A stretch of DNA of 64,000 bases from Marsupella aquatica (taxonomy: Eukaryota > Marchantiophyta), in contig OZ316892.1 in assembly GCA_973895155.1 (NCBI GenBank), positions 27,590,001 to 27,654,000 on the forward strand, given 5' to 3'. A model generated the notes under the pieces. It did no database searches, had not been told where the DNA came from, and saw only the letters and a program-made list of their open reading frames with translations. Position numbers and translations under genes: made by a program. Shown here in pieces: positions 51,104 through 61,210 of the stretch. Every line of letters begins with the position of its first letter. Within the stretch, counting starts at the first letter, position 1.

Positions 51104-52539
51104 AATGCTGATAAAATGAAAGATGCTGATAAGAAAGCTCGGGTTTTTCTTCACTCCTTACTTTAACTTTCACCTCCTCATTTTCCTAATTGCAGGAAAT
51201 TGGGATTCTTTACGCTAATAGCAATGCGAAGGTATGGAGCCTGAGTAGGAAATTGGGATTCTTTAAACCAATAGCAATGCAAAAGGTATGGAGCCTCAGT
51301 AGGAGATTGGGATTCTTTAAACCAATAGCAATGCGAAAGGTATGGAGCCTCAGGAGGAGATTGGGATTCTTTAAACCGATAGCATGCGGAAGTATGGTGT
51401 CTCAGTCAAAGATACTTACATTCGACTGGACTCTGATTGGCCAATATTCGTCTTTGGCTGGAAAGACTTGGAAAGTAACTTTTCTCGCCATGACTGCTGG
51501 GTGACCTGGTCAGCCACCACTTTGGTGTATGGCCCAGTAGTCCATAAAAAATTGTTAGGTCCTGTGACCTAGGTGGATGATTTGAGAGATCCTTGTAACT
51601 CCCAGGCTTTAGGGGAACGCCACCATGGCCCTTTACGTTCGTCAATTAGAATTGTGACATTCTAGTTCTCGGAATATCAGTTCCTTAACTACTGTGACAA
51701 AACTGCTGGAACCAATAGAGTCGATTCAACGGCGAACTTTGGCTCTGAGAGCTAATCAACAACAGCAGGTGTTCCTATTAGTGAGGTATTTGCATGATTG
51801 TTACATATGTACCTTTTCATGTACCAAACATTGCCGAATTATACATTGCCATTGCTTTGAACCCAGGCATGATGATTAGCTAGCTAGTTCTCATTGCATG
51901 GAAAACGAATCCATTGTCACTGGACATGCTCTTCTACCCACAGTTGTTAGGTTGCCTCAGGAGCTCACAGATTTGGTGTCGATTAGTCTTTTGCAACATT
52001 AGGCCCGGCAGCGGACATCTATGACTCTCCAGAGCTCCAAAAGCCCTTTGAATACTCGGTTCAAAGCAATGGCATGTTAGGTCTTAAAATTACGTATCCC
52101 AAATGTTTGCACACGTTTCTGTGAAGAGCGGTTTATATTGAAGCAGAACGTAGACGACATGAAAACTTCAGAAGTTTCATTGAAGAATGCCAATGACTGC
52201 AATAAGGGTAATGTCAGTGGTCACATTAGAGGTCAACATGTGACCTCAAAGTGATAGTACGAATCAGAAAGTGCAGACTTTCTGAGAAAGCTATCATTAA
52301 AAATGCATCGTCCTCGTCAGTAAATGACAAGAAGATCGCAATGTACGAATAAATCCTATGAAAAAGTACCATTGAATACATGGATGCCGGAAATGAGCCT
52401 TTTCTGCCGGTTGGCCTATTGGGATTGTCGCTTTCGCCCAATTTAATTTCCAGGAATATATCGATTGAGGGTCTCAACTAACAACTCAAGCGGAGGGAAT
52501 GAATTGGCTTATCACCAGCCGTTGTCAGCTCTCCACTAT
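51104..52539. other. intergenic spacer with a repeat ladder
   Basis: This holds the 3' flank of the small coiled-coil gene, a four-copy 53-54 bp repeat (51194-51408) and about 1.1 kb in which I see nothing identifiable. Confidence 0.6.
51194..51408 (+). repeat. 53-54 bp minisatellite, four copies
   Basis: Units start at 51194, 51247, 51301 and 51355 with AGGAAATTGGGATTCTTTA or AGGAGATTGGGATTCTTTA and include ATAGCAATGCGAAAGGTATG and GAGCCTCAG. Two of the three periods are 54, so one frame stays open and reads an 18-residue repeat (KLGFFKPIAM, VWSLSRR). The array begins 90 bases after the stop codon of the coiled-coil gene and is directly preceded by TTGCAG, which resembles a splice acceptor. 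Confidence 0.9.
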
Positions 52540-52990
52540 CATCTCCGGGGCGACAAGTAAGACGCTCTTGGGCAGACTTCACATTCTTGAGTTGGCAAGT
52601 GGCTTGGAGGCCAGCCGGCGCGCTCCGATTGAGTGCTCCCAAATGGAGACTTGCAAGACGATCCAGCCGAATTCGTTCTTCCTGCCTTCAAGGGTTGCTT
52701 CTGTGAGGATGGGCGCCCCAGATGTTCGAACACCCTTCCATTGGTGGATTCTGCAGTAGAGTGTCTCAGCCGAGGTGTTCCCATCATCGGATGGCCGTCG
52801 TCGCTGACCAGCCCGCTCATCTTCTTCTATCTGGAAGCTGCCTTCAAAGTAACCATTTTGTTGACGCTGAGGGGATCAGGAAGACCACCACGGTGGTCTT
52901 GCAGTCAGAAGAAGGCAAAAATATGGGAGACGAGCAGGGCTCTAAGAGGTACTTTTGCTCAGGCTGTGCATGGATTCGCTGACCTCATCA
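52540..52990 (+). pseudogene. UDP-glycosyltransferase (UGT) fragment, frameshifted
   Basis: Pieces of the C-terminal UGT signature occur in order but in different frames. LLELASGLEAS-like sequence appears as HILELASGLEASRRA; DDPAEFVLPAFKGCFCEDG follows. Then come GAPDV and, in another frame, FEHPSIGGFCS, corresponding to WAPQ and HPSVGGFLSHCG. CLSRGVPIIGWPSS is in a third frame, followed by VADQPAHLL and VVLQSEEGKNM. At least two frameshifts are needed, and the N-terminal acceptor domain was not found upstream. This is a decayed fragment of a plant family 1 glycosyltransferase, in a convergent position to NMD3, with no expected function. Confidence 0.8.
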
Positions 52991-53059
52991 AACTTGCTTT
53001 CAGATGAAGCTCAAATCAAGGCGTCAAAAACCGTCGAAGCTCTTTTGTAATATATTTGT

Positions 53060-54637
53060 CTAACTATCATCCATTTCATGGTCCTCTCCATACTCTGAAC
53101 CAGCTATGCTACTACCATGGTCTATTTTGAGATCCGCAAGCAGCTCCTCCAAAGGCACAGTCGGTACATCGTCTCCTCCGTCAGTCATAGACATGATATC
53201 AGACTGACGCTCCTGGTAGTTGGGATCCCTGTAAAGCGCAATCTTCGACCTCATCTCAGGGTCCTCCTCCAGCTCTTGCAAAAATTTCTCATACTCAGCA
53301 GCCCTCTTAGTTTCGTCTTGTCTATTATTGACGGCTTCTCCCATCTCCATGTCCAAAGTCTTCAGCTTCCAGGGTCTGGGCTTCTTGCCTCTCTTCCTCT
53401 GCCTCCTTTCTTCATAACTCTTCTTTACAAGAACAACTTCCGGCAATTCGAGATCCTTGTGCTTGCTGAGCTCAAACTCGCTGGTATTTGCTCCAAATAA
53501 ATCATAACCGAGGGCGTGGTCGCCAGGATTCAAGAGGTGACCAAGGTGGGTTTTCACAGTGAAAATGGTGTCGTTCTTTCCAAAATCCGCAACACGAGCT
53601 ACCTGAACCTCGGCAAGTGCAAATCTATTCCCACCAACGCTTACTACAGGCTCACTTTCTACATCTAGAACAATGTACTCCACCAACTGTTTGTGGGATA
53701 ACAGAGCTCTGTAGGGCACCCTCCAGTACTGGTTAGAGTCTACAAAGGAATATCTAAGCGTTTGAGGATCTAGTAAAAGGAGGTTGTTCGATACACGAAG
53801 ACAGAGCACCAACGGCCCAATATTGCCTAGCGCTGCTGCTGTCTTAGGGGGTAAGCAGATGAGATCATCTTTACAAATAGGGCAAATCTCCACCGAGAAA
53901 GTGAATTTGTAGTTGTAGGTGTTGCTATGCGTGTCATGAGACACCAACTGCTTGTCATTCCGGCTTTTGATCGGAACAACATTACTTACAAAGTCCACGA
54001 ACTTAAGCGCATGGCTCCTATTCGAGTAGTAAAAATCAATGCCATCGTGTACCTGCTTGATGTTGATGGTCTGCGCCGCAGCACCATGTTTAATGATGAG
54101 CTGCTCCAGAAAGAAGAACGTTCTCTTGTGATCCACTTTCTGCCGCAATTGTACTTTAGCGATCCACTGGTCAGGGTTGGCAGCAGTCCGAGTGCACTTG
54201 TCACACATGTGGTCCTCTACAACATATTCCACCATGTAAGATTGCTCTAGGATTGCTCCATTAACCACTTCCTTCTGAATTTTGAGCTTCACCTTCAACC
54301 TTTTAGAATGAGGCTCAGTCCAGATGAAACCTGCATCAACGAGCCTGACTTTATTCAAATTCTTCAGCCTTTTAATGCAGAAAGTGAGGAGCTCCTTTGA
54401 CTCCAGCTGCGCCTTCACCCACGTTCGTGGCGGTTGCAAGTACCTCTCGCACTCGGGGCAGAAAAGAATTGACACATGCTTCTGTAATCCCTCTGTGATA
54501 TCAACTTGTGATCGCAAGCACGCAACGCACATGTTCGCGGCGTTCGGGGCCATGGATACTCCACACAAGCAACACAGCACACGCCCAGCGGTGCGCTGGA
54601 CCGTAAACATGTCCGCCACTACCATCCCGTCCGCCAT
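53060..54637 (-). CDS. NMD3: 60S ribosomal export protein NMD3
   Basis: A 525-residue intronless gene for the conserved adaptor that binds the pre-60S subunit and links it to the exportin CRM1. The start is the first in-frame ATG (MADGMVVADMF). Zinc-binding CxxC pairs are seen in the N-terminal domain: CCLCG with CVACL, and CPEC with CDKC, plus CPICKDD in the middle. Diagnostic stretches include SQVDITEGLQKH, YLQPPRTWVKAQLESKELL, SYMVEYVV, DQWIAKVQLRQKV and LVSHDTHSNTYNYK. HLGHLLNPGDHALGYDL follows further on. A basic segment (RRQRKRGKKPRPWK) should act as nuclear localisation signal. Near the C-terminus, VPLEELLADLKI fits a leucine-rich export signal. Length matches plant orthologues. Codon use and frame are intact across the whole gene. 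It is the most secure call in the window. The stop lies about 70 bases from the end of the UGT relic. Confidence 0.98.
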   Translation of the reverse strand: MADGMVVADMFTVQRTAGRVLCCLCGVSMAPNAANMCVACLRSQVDITEGLQKHVSILFCPECERYLQPPRTWVKAQLESKELLTFCIKRLKNLNKVRLVDAGFIWTEPHSKRLKVKLKIQKEVVNGAILEQSYMVEYVVEDHMCDKCTRTAANPDQWIAKVQLRQKVDHKRTFFFLEQLIIKHGAAAQTINIKQVHDGIDFYYSNRSHALKFVDFVSNVVPIKSRNDKQLVSHDTHSNTYNYKFTFSVEICPICKDDLICLPPKTAAALGNIGPLVLCLRVSNNLLLLDPQTLRYSFVDSNQYWRVPYRALLSHKQLVEYIVLDVESEPVVSVGGNRFALAEVQVARVADFGKNDTIFTVKTHLGHLLNPGDHALGYDLFGANTSEFELSKHKDLELPEVVLVKKSYEERRQRKRGKKPRPWKLKTLDMEMGEAVNNRQDETKRAAEYEKFLQELEEDPEMRSKIALYRDPNYQERQSDIMSMTDGGDDVPTVPLEELLADLKIDHGSSIAGSEYGEDHEMDDS

Positions 54638-54865
54638 GGCGACTGACTCCGTCGCTCGATGGGGCGCCCAGATCAAATAATGTCTGCAAACTTTCCAAAG
54701 GTATTCAGCAGCTCATCCTCCCAAAACTCCTCGTCGAATTCTTCAGCGATACCCCTAAGAAGGGATGAATAGCTTGCAAGATATCGGAAACCCTAAACCT
54801 CCGAATGATGCAGACACAGCTCTCCCAATCTTATTTCGTTCTATATACTATTCCTTGGCTATGAT

Positions 54866-55260
54866 GTTGTTCTTTATCGAGAATCTCTCCGTCTTCGATG
54901 GCTCCACAAGCTTCAATATTCTTGGGCAGCGCTTCCAAGCCCACAACGAATAACTTAAACAGTAAAGTAGACTAAAAACTGCAAAAAAATAGCCGTCTCT
55001 TCCTTCCGCAACCAATTTTTCCAGCACTTTCAAGTATCGGAAAAATGCTTCTTCCTTCCTTTGCTCTTCCGTTGTTGTTTATCGAGAATCCTTTTCCGAC
55101 TTCGACGGCTCCACAAGCTTCAAAATTCTCGAGCAGCGCTTCCAAGCTCACGACGATTCACTTCAACAATACAGGAGACTGAAAATTGCAGCAAAAAAAA
55201 AGCTGTCTCTTCTGTCCGCAACCGAATTCCTCGAACAGATCCAAGTATCCGAAAAATGCT
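54866..55260 (+). repeat. 205-bp tandem duplication with exon-like content
   Basis: Copies start GTTGTTCTTTATCGAGAATC at 54866 and GTTGTTGTTTATCGAGAATC at 55071. Copy 2 carries an open frame reading YRESFSDFDGSTSFKILEQR and on through a Gln/Lys-rich helix-like segment to about 55360. Copy 1 gives a similar peptide (FDGSTSFNILGQRFQAH) but then a stop. No in-frame ATG precedes either copy. They might be relics of a coding exon or a duplicated promoter of NMD3, which starts 229 bases to the left on the other strand. Confidence 0.7.
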
Positions 55261-58200
55261 CACCGGATTCGATTCAACCCGCCTCTGTTTCCTCCTCCGT
55301 GCGCATCTCTGCGCCTCTCGGTCAGTTCCACTTTACTCCATCGCGCGAGAAACCCTCGCTCTAGACAGAGCGCTTGTCGCTCAGAGCCAACACCCTAAAT
55401 TAGGTTTTTGAGCTTTCTTTCTCGAGACTGAAGCCAAGCTAGGATGGACCACCATGGTGGACACACTGCTCCCATAGACCCATATTTTGTGGTCTATGAG
55501 AGTTAGTCTTATGCATGTGTTCTTAGGTTTAGGAGTGTAACAATAGTTAGGCAATACCTTTTTAGGCTGATGGACCACCATGTTGGACAGAGTGCTCGTG
55601 TGGACCCATTTTTGGTGTACCATGTAAGTTTGTGTTAAGAATTTACTCTTAGGTTTAGGATTACTAGTGTAACAATAATTAAGCAACACCCTAATAATTT
55701 TTAGTCGTTCTTTCTCTTGAGACTGAAGGTAGGATGGACCACCATGTTGGACATAGTGCTCTTGTGGACCCATTTTTGGTGGTACATGGGAGTTTGTGTA
55801 AGACAATTACTCTTAGGTTTAGTATTACAGTTATAAGAGTAGTGAAATGAGGGTTAACCTTACTTGCGAACTAGAATAGGTTAACTAAGTTCCTCAATAT
55901 ATCCCAAATAGTGTTTGTTGGAATAGGAGAAACTTAGACTCAATTGTTATGGACTCAATTGAAAGATAATGAGATGGGAGGAGAGAGCTGGGGATTCAGG
56001 GTGGGCAAACCTGCTGCGCAATTTGGCTAGTGCTTGAACATTCAAGTAAGTTTTTGCTGGTACATGATATACGGGGTAATTTCTTTGCAAGTTAGGGTAA
56101 AGGCAATATATCTGTCTGATAAACCCTACTAGTCTCAACTCTCTCAAATCCTGTTTCTCAATTGACCTTTTCTCCAAACGTGCTTCAAGGTTGAATCTCA
56201 TCAAGAGCGGGTAATGGACGCTCTGGACATTTTGGCATACATGGAAGTGGTGGACCTTGCCACCCAGCCCCCTCACCAATCCCAACACCCACGCCTAAGT
56301 GCCCTTGGTGCCCGAACGTCTCCACGGAATACCTCGAGCAAGCAACCTAGTGCCCCTTGCACCACCAGCGGCCCCTCCCATACGAAACCGCACTTGCTCT
56401 TCAACACGGCCGCTACTCAATGGTCTTCATTGTCTGCATAAGCAACCAAGTGTCTCGATAAGTAACCCTTCAGGATCTAGATCTCCCCAAGTCTAGCCTC
56501 CTAACTCAAGCTCAACCGACATTGGTAAGCAAGTCAGCGATAGATCCTCCCGATGCCATAAGCCGGAACCAGAACAAACGCCCACTATTCGTCCAGAACA
56601 ACTCCTTCCTTGGGCGCGGCCCGGGTTCTCCCTCGTACCTATCCATCGCCAACTGACCGCCTTGCTCCCAGGACATGCTCATGGCCCAATAGATTAGCTT
56701 GTCCTAAAGCTTGTCCCAACACATCGGGACAAGAACGGCCCCAACTTTAGCAACCAACTCTCGGTTCTCGCTCTGCTGATTGTCTAGGGGCCAAGTGCCC
56801 TTGGAACTCAACCTCCATGCCTACTTGGCCTTGCCTCCCCAACGCAAGCTCCCTTGGGAGACTGAACACGACTTGGCTGCTGTTCGGCAGGATTTGGCAA
56901 GCGGGCGAGTTAACACTCGCAAACCCCGAGAACCCATGGTGCCCCCAGACCCAGCTGAGCTCAGGAGGGCGTAGCCCTTGTCGAGAGCTTTCCAACGCAC
57001 CCAAGAAGTCCTCCAACGGACTTCCCATTGGGAAGTTATCACTGTTTCCGTTTGGCAAAACGTTGGTGTTGCGACCGCCGCAGCTCACAACTTCGGCTCG
57101 CCCTTAGCCCCCATGAAGACACCACTCTCCTCATATATGCTCCTGGAAACCTACCACCCCCGGACCAACTTTGGTCCTCAAACTTTTGGTCCACAACCCA
57201 GATCCTATCCCGCATGTCTGGGCGCACCACCAACTGACAACGCCCATAACTTCCTAGTTAGGTGTCTGCAAGCGGAGTGCCTTAGCCCGTTGTGATTGGG
57301 CCGACCCAGTGCTCATGCCTAGGCCCTCAGATCTTGTCGCTGCTTGGGGCCCCCGATCGGCCAAACCCGGATCGGGCCATAACTCGTGCCCCAAGCGTCC
57401 GTTGCCCATGGTGTCAACTCCATTGGCCTTGGGCCCAAGAGGAGCTCTCACTCAAGCCCTCAAAGCTCAAAGTCCGTCCGGGAGTCCGGACAGTCGACCT
57501 TGAGCCCGGCCCCTTTCCCCTTGACCCGACTAGCACTAAGCTAGTCTAAGTCCTTAGTGTGTGTCACCGGCTTGACGCCTTGCCTTCGCTAGTGTCACGT
57601 CTCATTGCCTACAAGTCTCCCCATGCTAAGTCCTCCCTGGATGGCCTATCCGGTCCTGGACCATAAGGAAGCTCGGCATCGGAGTCAGCAACGCCGAAGC
57701 TAAGTGTTAAGGTAGTCGAGTTTCATGACTATGGACGATTCGTCCAAGGAAAACTGTCGCGGAGGTCTCAATTGTTCTTCTGCAAAAATTGGATTTAAAA
57801 GACCCTATTGTTCTTCTCTAAAAATTCTTAAGTTTTCCTTTAGAACCAATAAAATGACCTTATATTTTGTCTCACGTGATATGTCATTTTTGTGGAAGTG
57901 AAACACTCGAGTGAGTGACATAACACACAAAACCATAAGTACACATGCAAAAAAAACCACATTATGACCAAGAAAATATAAAGGTACTAAAGATTTGTGC
58001 ACATATAGTACAAATTTTCACTTGCTTCGAGGTAATGAGAGTAAACTCAATTAAAACCATAAATTTTGTAAAGGAAACCACAATGGGAACTTAGTACACC
58101 AGATGTGCACATTGTTCAAATTCATTTCTCTCACTTTCATGAGAAAAAAGAGAATTCACTAAAGAGTGATTCAAAATGAAAGATTAAAAGTCCCTTCGGG

Positions 58201-58510
58201 GACATCCGATAAAAAAATGAAAGATTAAACATTTATGAGCGGGCCCCAATACATTCAAAATACTCTAAGTTCACTCAAATTTAAAGGGGTCCAAAAGTTA
58301 ATTCAAAATAAACTTAATACAAATTATTCACCTTGTTAAGGCACATTAAAGTCAAAATACTAAACACAAAATTTGAATAAGACAAAATCTGAAAGGTGGA
58401 TTCACTATATAGAAGCTTAATAAAAATTATATGTGTTTTGAGAAAGCTTTTAATATTGTGTGTTTACTAACTAATTTAACACGACTGTCTACTTTCATGC
58501 ACTCTTAAAG
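55261..58510. other. repeat-rich spacer with GC-rich block
   Basis: No gene is supportable. A threefold repeat lies at 55437-55810. A 1.5-kb block from about 56.2 to 57.7 kb is visibly richer in G and C, especially C, than anything nearby. It has several overlapping short open frames on both strands and no recognised protein. From about 57.78 kb the sequence returns abruptly to very AT-rich DNA. Confidence 0.6.
55437..55810. repeat. three-copy diverged tandem repeat, about 130-180 bp
   Basis: Each copy has GGATGGACCACCATG or GATGGACCACCATG, then TGGACA, TGCTC and TGGACCCAT or AGACCCAT. TTAGTCTTA- or ACTCTTAGGTTTAG-like sequence and TAACAATA follow. Copies begin near 55442, 55569 and 55733. 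Confidence 0.75.
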
Positions 58511-59273
58511 GAGATTATTGCCTACAAAATGCTTGAGAGATACTGGGGAATATATGTGCCTGAACTTGTAAAATATGGCATCAGTGTGAAAAGAACCCTT
58601 GTGTTCATTGCAACTAAACTTATCAAAGGCTTGAGTTGGAGAGGTATATTTTGCAGCACACACCTATTGTGTTTTTGTCATTTTTGTTTCCAGCCATCAG
58701 CCTGGGGGATTGACTATCAAAAATTTTAGGAATCATCTGCGATCCAAAATAGGTATTTGTGATAGAAATGAACTAACCATTTTAAAAGCGTAGGAGGCAA
58801 AAGAAGGTATTATAAACTCATGTTTATAAAATATTCTCTAATATATATTTTTATAAAGTAAAATAGGTTATTAATATTGAAAATGGAAAATATTTTTAGA
58901 ATATTTTTTATAAAATAGGGCTATTTATATCAGACGAGGATTGCACGTGGTAGCCCAAAATATACACTAACTTAGTTAACACCCGAGCCCTGAGCACAAC
59001 ACATGTTATTGTATTGGATGTGTTTCTTTTGCAGACGCCCCCACACAAGCAAAGTTGAGGGCCGCAGAGGAAGCCCTTCATGCGATACATTCTTGTGGCC
59101 TTCTACATGGAGACATACATGGTGAGAATATCATCATTGTTGAGGGTGGTATACGATTCATAGATTTTGGCTTTTCAAAGTTCATCACCAATGAGGCAGA
59201 CTGCAAGAAGGAGCTCAATGAGCTGAAGACAATGTCTCAGACAAACTGTATCACTATTGTCACTCAGTCGTGA
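58511..59273 (+). pseudogene. kinase-like gene fragment (two exons)
   Basis: Two exon-like blocks, 58511-58643 and 59035-59273, join in phase 1 through a GAG/GTATAT donor and a TTTTGCAG acceptor. The first reads EIIAYKMLERYWGIYVPELV and on to FIATKLIKG, matching the hinge side of a protein-kinase-like N-lobe. The second reads AAEEALHAIHSCGLLHGDIH and then GENIII and RFIDFGFSK. HGDIHGEN replaces the usual HRDLKPEN catalytic loop, and DFG is present. The glycine loop and catalytic lysine were not found upstream, and the frame ends soon after the DFG region. I therefore call it a 5'-truncated relic, though a gene with unseen distant exons is possible. Surrounding DNA is very AT-rich. The HGDI/FIDFGFS type is common in plant and fungal atypical kinase-like families of unknown role. 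Confidence 0.6.
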
Positions 59274-59893
59274 TTGTCGATCGATACCATTCACACAGTC
59301 TGGTACGTCTTTCAAAAGCAATGGACAAAATTTTGTCGCAAGCTGTGAACTGAAAGGGGTATCTGGCATTGGAACTCCTATGTTCATGTTTTTTATTAAA
59401 GCAGGTCAAATCTTTTCGATGGAGCCGTTGCTACTTTGATTTTTTTTCCCTCCAAGGGATTGATGGGTAAGAGGAGAGAAGAGGAGAGACCTATGACAAC
59501 ATCTGCCTTATGATGTAGATGGAGAGAAGAGTGGAGTTGCGCTCCCGTGTTCCTACCTTTAAACAACCCTCTTGTCATCGTCCTTGTCTACATTTAAAAA
59601 CAGGTGGTTGACTTTAAAAGATTCCCTTGATTTGAGCTTTGCTTGTTTCAGTAGAGACAAGTTTTTTGGTTGAAGGAAGGGTTGGTTTAAACGGAAAACT
59701 TTGACTACCTACTCCTCTAGGATATCCCTAAAACTAAAATATGTGATTAAACTTGATTTTTGAGAAATGTGGTCCACAGAGGTTTCAAAGACCAACCTTG
59801 TGGTCCATTGGGGCTTCAATTCCCAGGGCAAGGAATAGGAAATTACAGTGTTTAGTTTTCTTGGCCCCAAACTAGTCAAAATTACTAATGTAT

Positions 59894-59908
59894 CCCCCCC
59901 CCCCCCCC
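59894..59908. repeat. poly-C run of 15
   Basis: An uninterrupted C homopolymer at the left border of the array that follows. Its length may be uncertain because homopolymers are error-prone. Confidence 0.9.
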
Positions 59909-59914
59909 ACAACA

Positions 59915-60480
59915 CCCTCTAGAGGCTTCACTCTAAACTGTATGCTACCAAAAGTAGCTTTTGATTGCGATTATGTATACTAGCCTGATTACTTGTTCCT
60001 TGAACGTAAATAGAAAAAAATTGTGAAGAAAAAATTGCACCAAGAAAATTCTACGCTATTTCCATTCATCTTTGCCCCATCTTTGTTTTTTGTCCACCCT
60101 CATTTTGCAGTTTTGTCTTTATCTAGAGCCAATGTCATTTTGTTATTTTCACCCTCATCTTTCTTTTTTGTCCACCCTCATTTAAAGTGTTGTCCTTGTT
60201 AAGACTCATTGTCATTTGTTTGTATTGAGAGTTATTGTCTAGAAGCTTCACTCTAGACCATAGGCCTTAATGATTGCTTCCCATCACAATATTAGTAAGA
60301 TACTAGACTGATTTACCCATTTATTTAAAATAGAGATGAGGGAAAAGAAACATTTCAATAAAAAAAATTCCATGCTACTTCTTGTTCATTTTTGCTCTCA
60401 TCGATGTTTTTTGTCTGCACCCTCAATTTATTTTAGTTATGCTCTCAGTTAGAGTCACAACCTACTGTAGATGTTTCACT
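59915..60480. repeat. diverged tandem array with a hairpin motif
   Basis: Units begin near 59917, 60236 and 60470 with CTCTAGAGGCTTCACTCTA, TCTAGAAGCTTCACTCTAGA and CTGTAGATGTTTCACTAAC. Later blocks recur in order: ATACTAGCCTGATT or ATACTAGACTGATT, TTCTACGCTA or TTCCATGCTA, TGTTTTTTGTC with CACCCTCA, and TTAGAGTCA-like sequence. The leading motif is an imperfect inverted repeat (TCTAGAG, short loop, CTCTAGA). It also appears at about 40152-40171 and, weaker, at 37862. Confidence 0.65.
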
Positions 60481-60956
60481 AACAGCAGGCCCACAAATAG
60501 CTATATTAGTCATATATACTAGCCCAAAATGTTGCAGAGTTATCACTGTGGTTGTGTCATTGTCACAGCCATCTTATTATTGTGATCCGGTTTGTCATTA
60601 GGGTTGAGTCATCTTGTGAGTGCATTGTGGTTGCTGACATCAATTGCTGTTTTGGTTGGGTGATCATTTCTTGCAGGTGGTTGTTGGGGTTATGTTGTGG
60701 TTGGGGTCATGTATGAGAAATACGGCTAATGCCCGTGCACTTTCCAGGAGTTATGGAAACTCTAGTAAAAGTAATAGGAACCGATCTTTGGCAACTGTAA
60801 GGAAAGGCCAAGGGCTCAACAATAACTCATAACCTTAACAATTTGACTGATGGGTGTGGCATTTGATGTGCCGGCTGACCAAGAATGGAAAAATAGGATA
60901 CATGCCATGAGAATGAGAAACTTGACCGTAACTGTAAGCACAAATCCAAGAGCCCA

Positions 60957-61060
60957 GAAATCCAAAAATCTATGATTGAAGGCATGTGAACTTTGTGCCT
61001 AACATGGTGATGGGTAGAAATCCAAATATCTATTATTCAAGGCATGTGAACTTTGTGCCT
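60957..61060. repeat. 60-bp-period direct repeat
   Basis: Two 44-base copies starting GAAATCCAAA at 60957 and 61017, sharing GGCATGTGAACTTTGTGCCT, lie exactly 60 bases apart. Confidence 0.85.
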
Positions 61061-61112
61061 GACGAAGACTGGAAATGAAAAGATATATGCCATGAGACTG
61101 AGATAAGGCAGT

Positions 61113-61210
61113 AACTCCCGCCGCTAGAGGGGGGGATCAATGCTACCTCCACCCATTTTTAAACTCCCGCCGCTAGAGGGGGGGATCAATGCTACCTCCA
61201 CCCATTTTTA
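61113..61210. repeat. 49-bp perfect tandem duplication
   Basis: Copies start AACTCCCGCCGCTAGAGG at 61113 and 61162 and read identically through ACCTCCACCCATTTTTAAA. Perfect identity suggests a recent event or an assembly duplication. Confidence 0.9.

Noticed and set aside
53117-54680. plus-strand open frames of 107-127 codons opposite NMD3
   Set aside because: They are antisense shadows of a conserved coding sequence.
55381-55806. 141-codon minus-strand open frame
   Set aside because: It translates a three-copy diverged repeat; the repeated peptide blocks follow the DNA repeat and not a conserved protein.
56747-57549. several 65-113 codon open frames on both strands in the C-rich block
   Set aside because: GC-rich DNA has few stop codons. 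The frames overlap each other and none shows a family motif.
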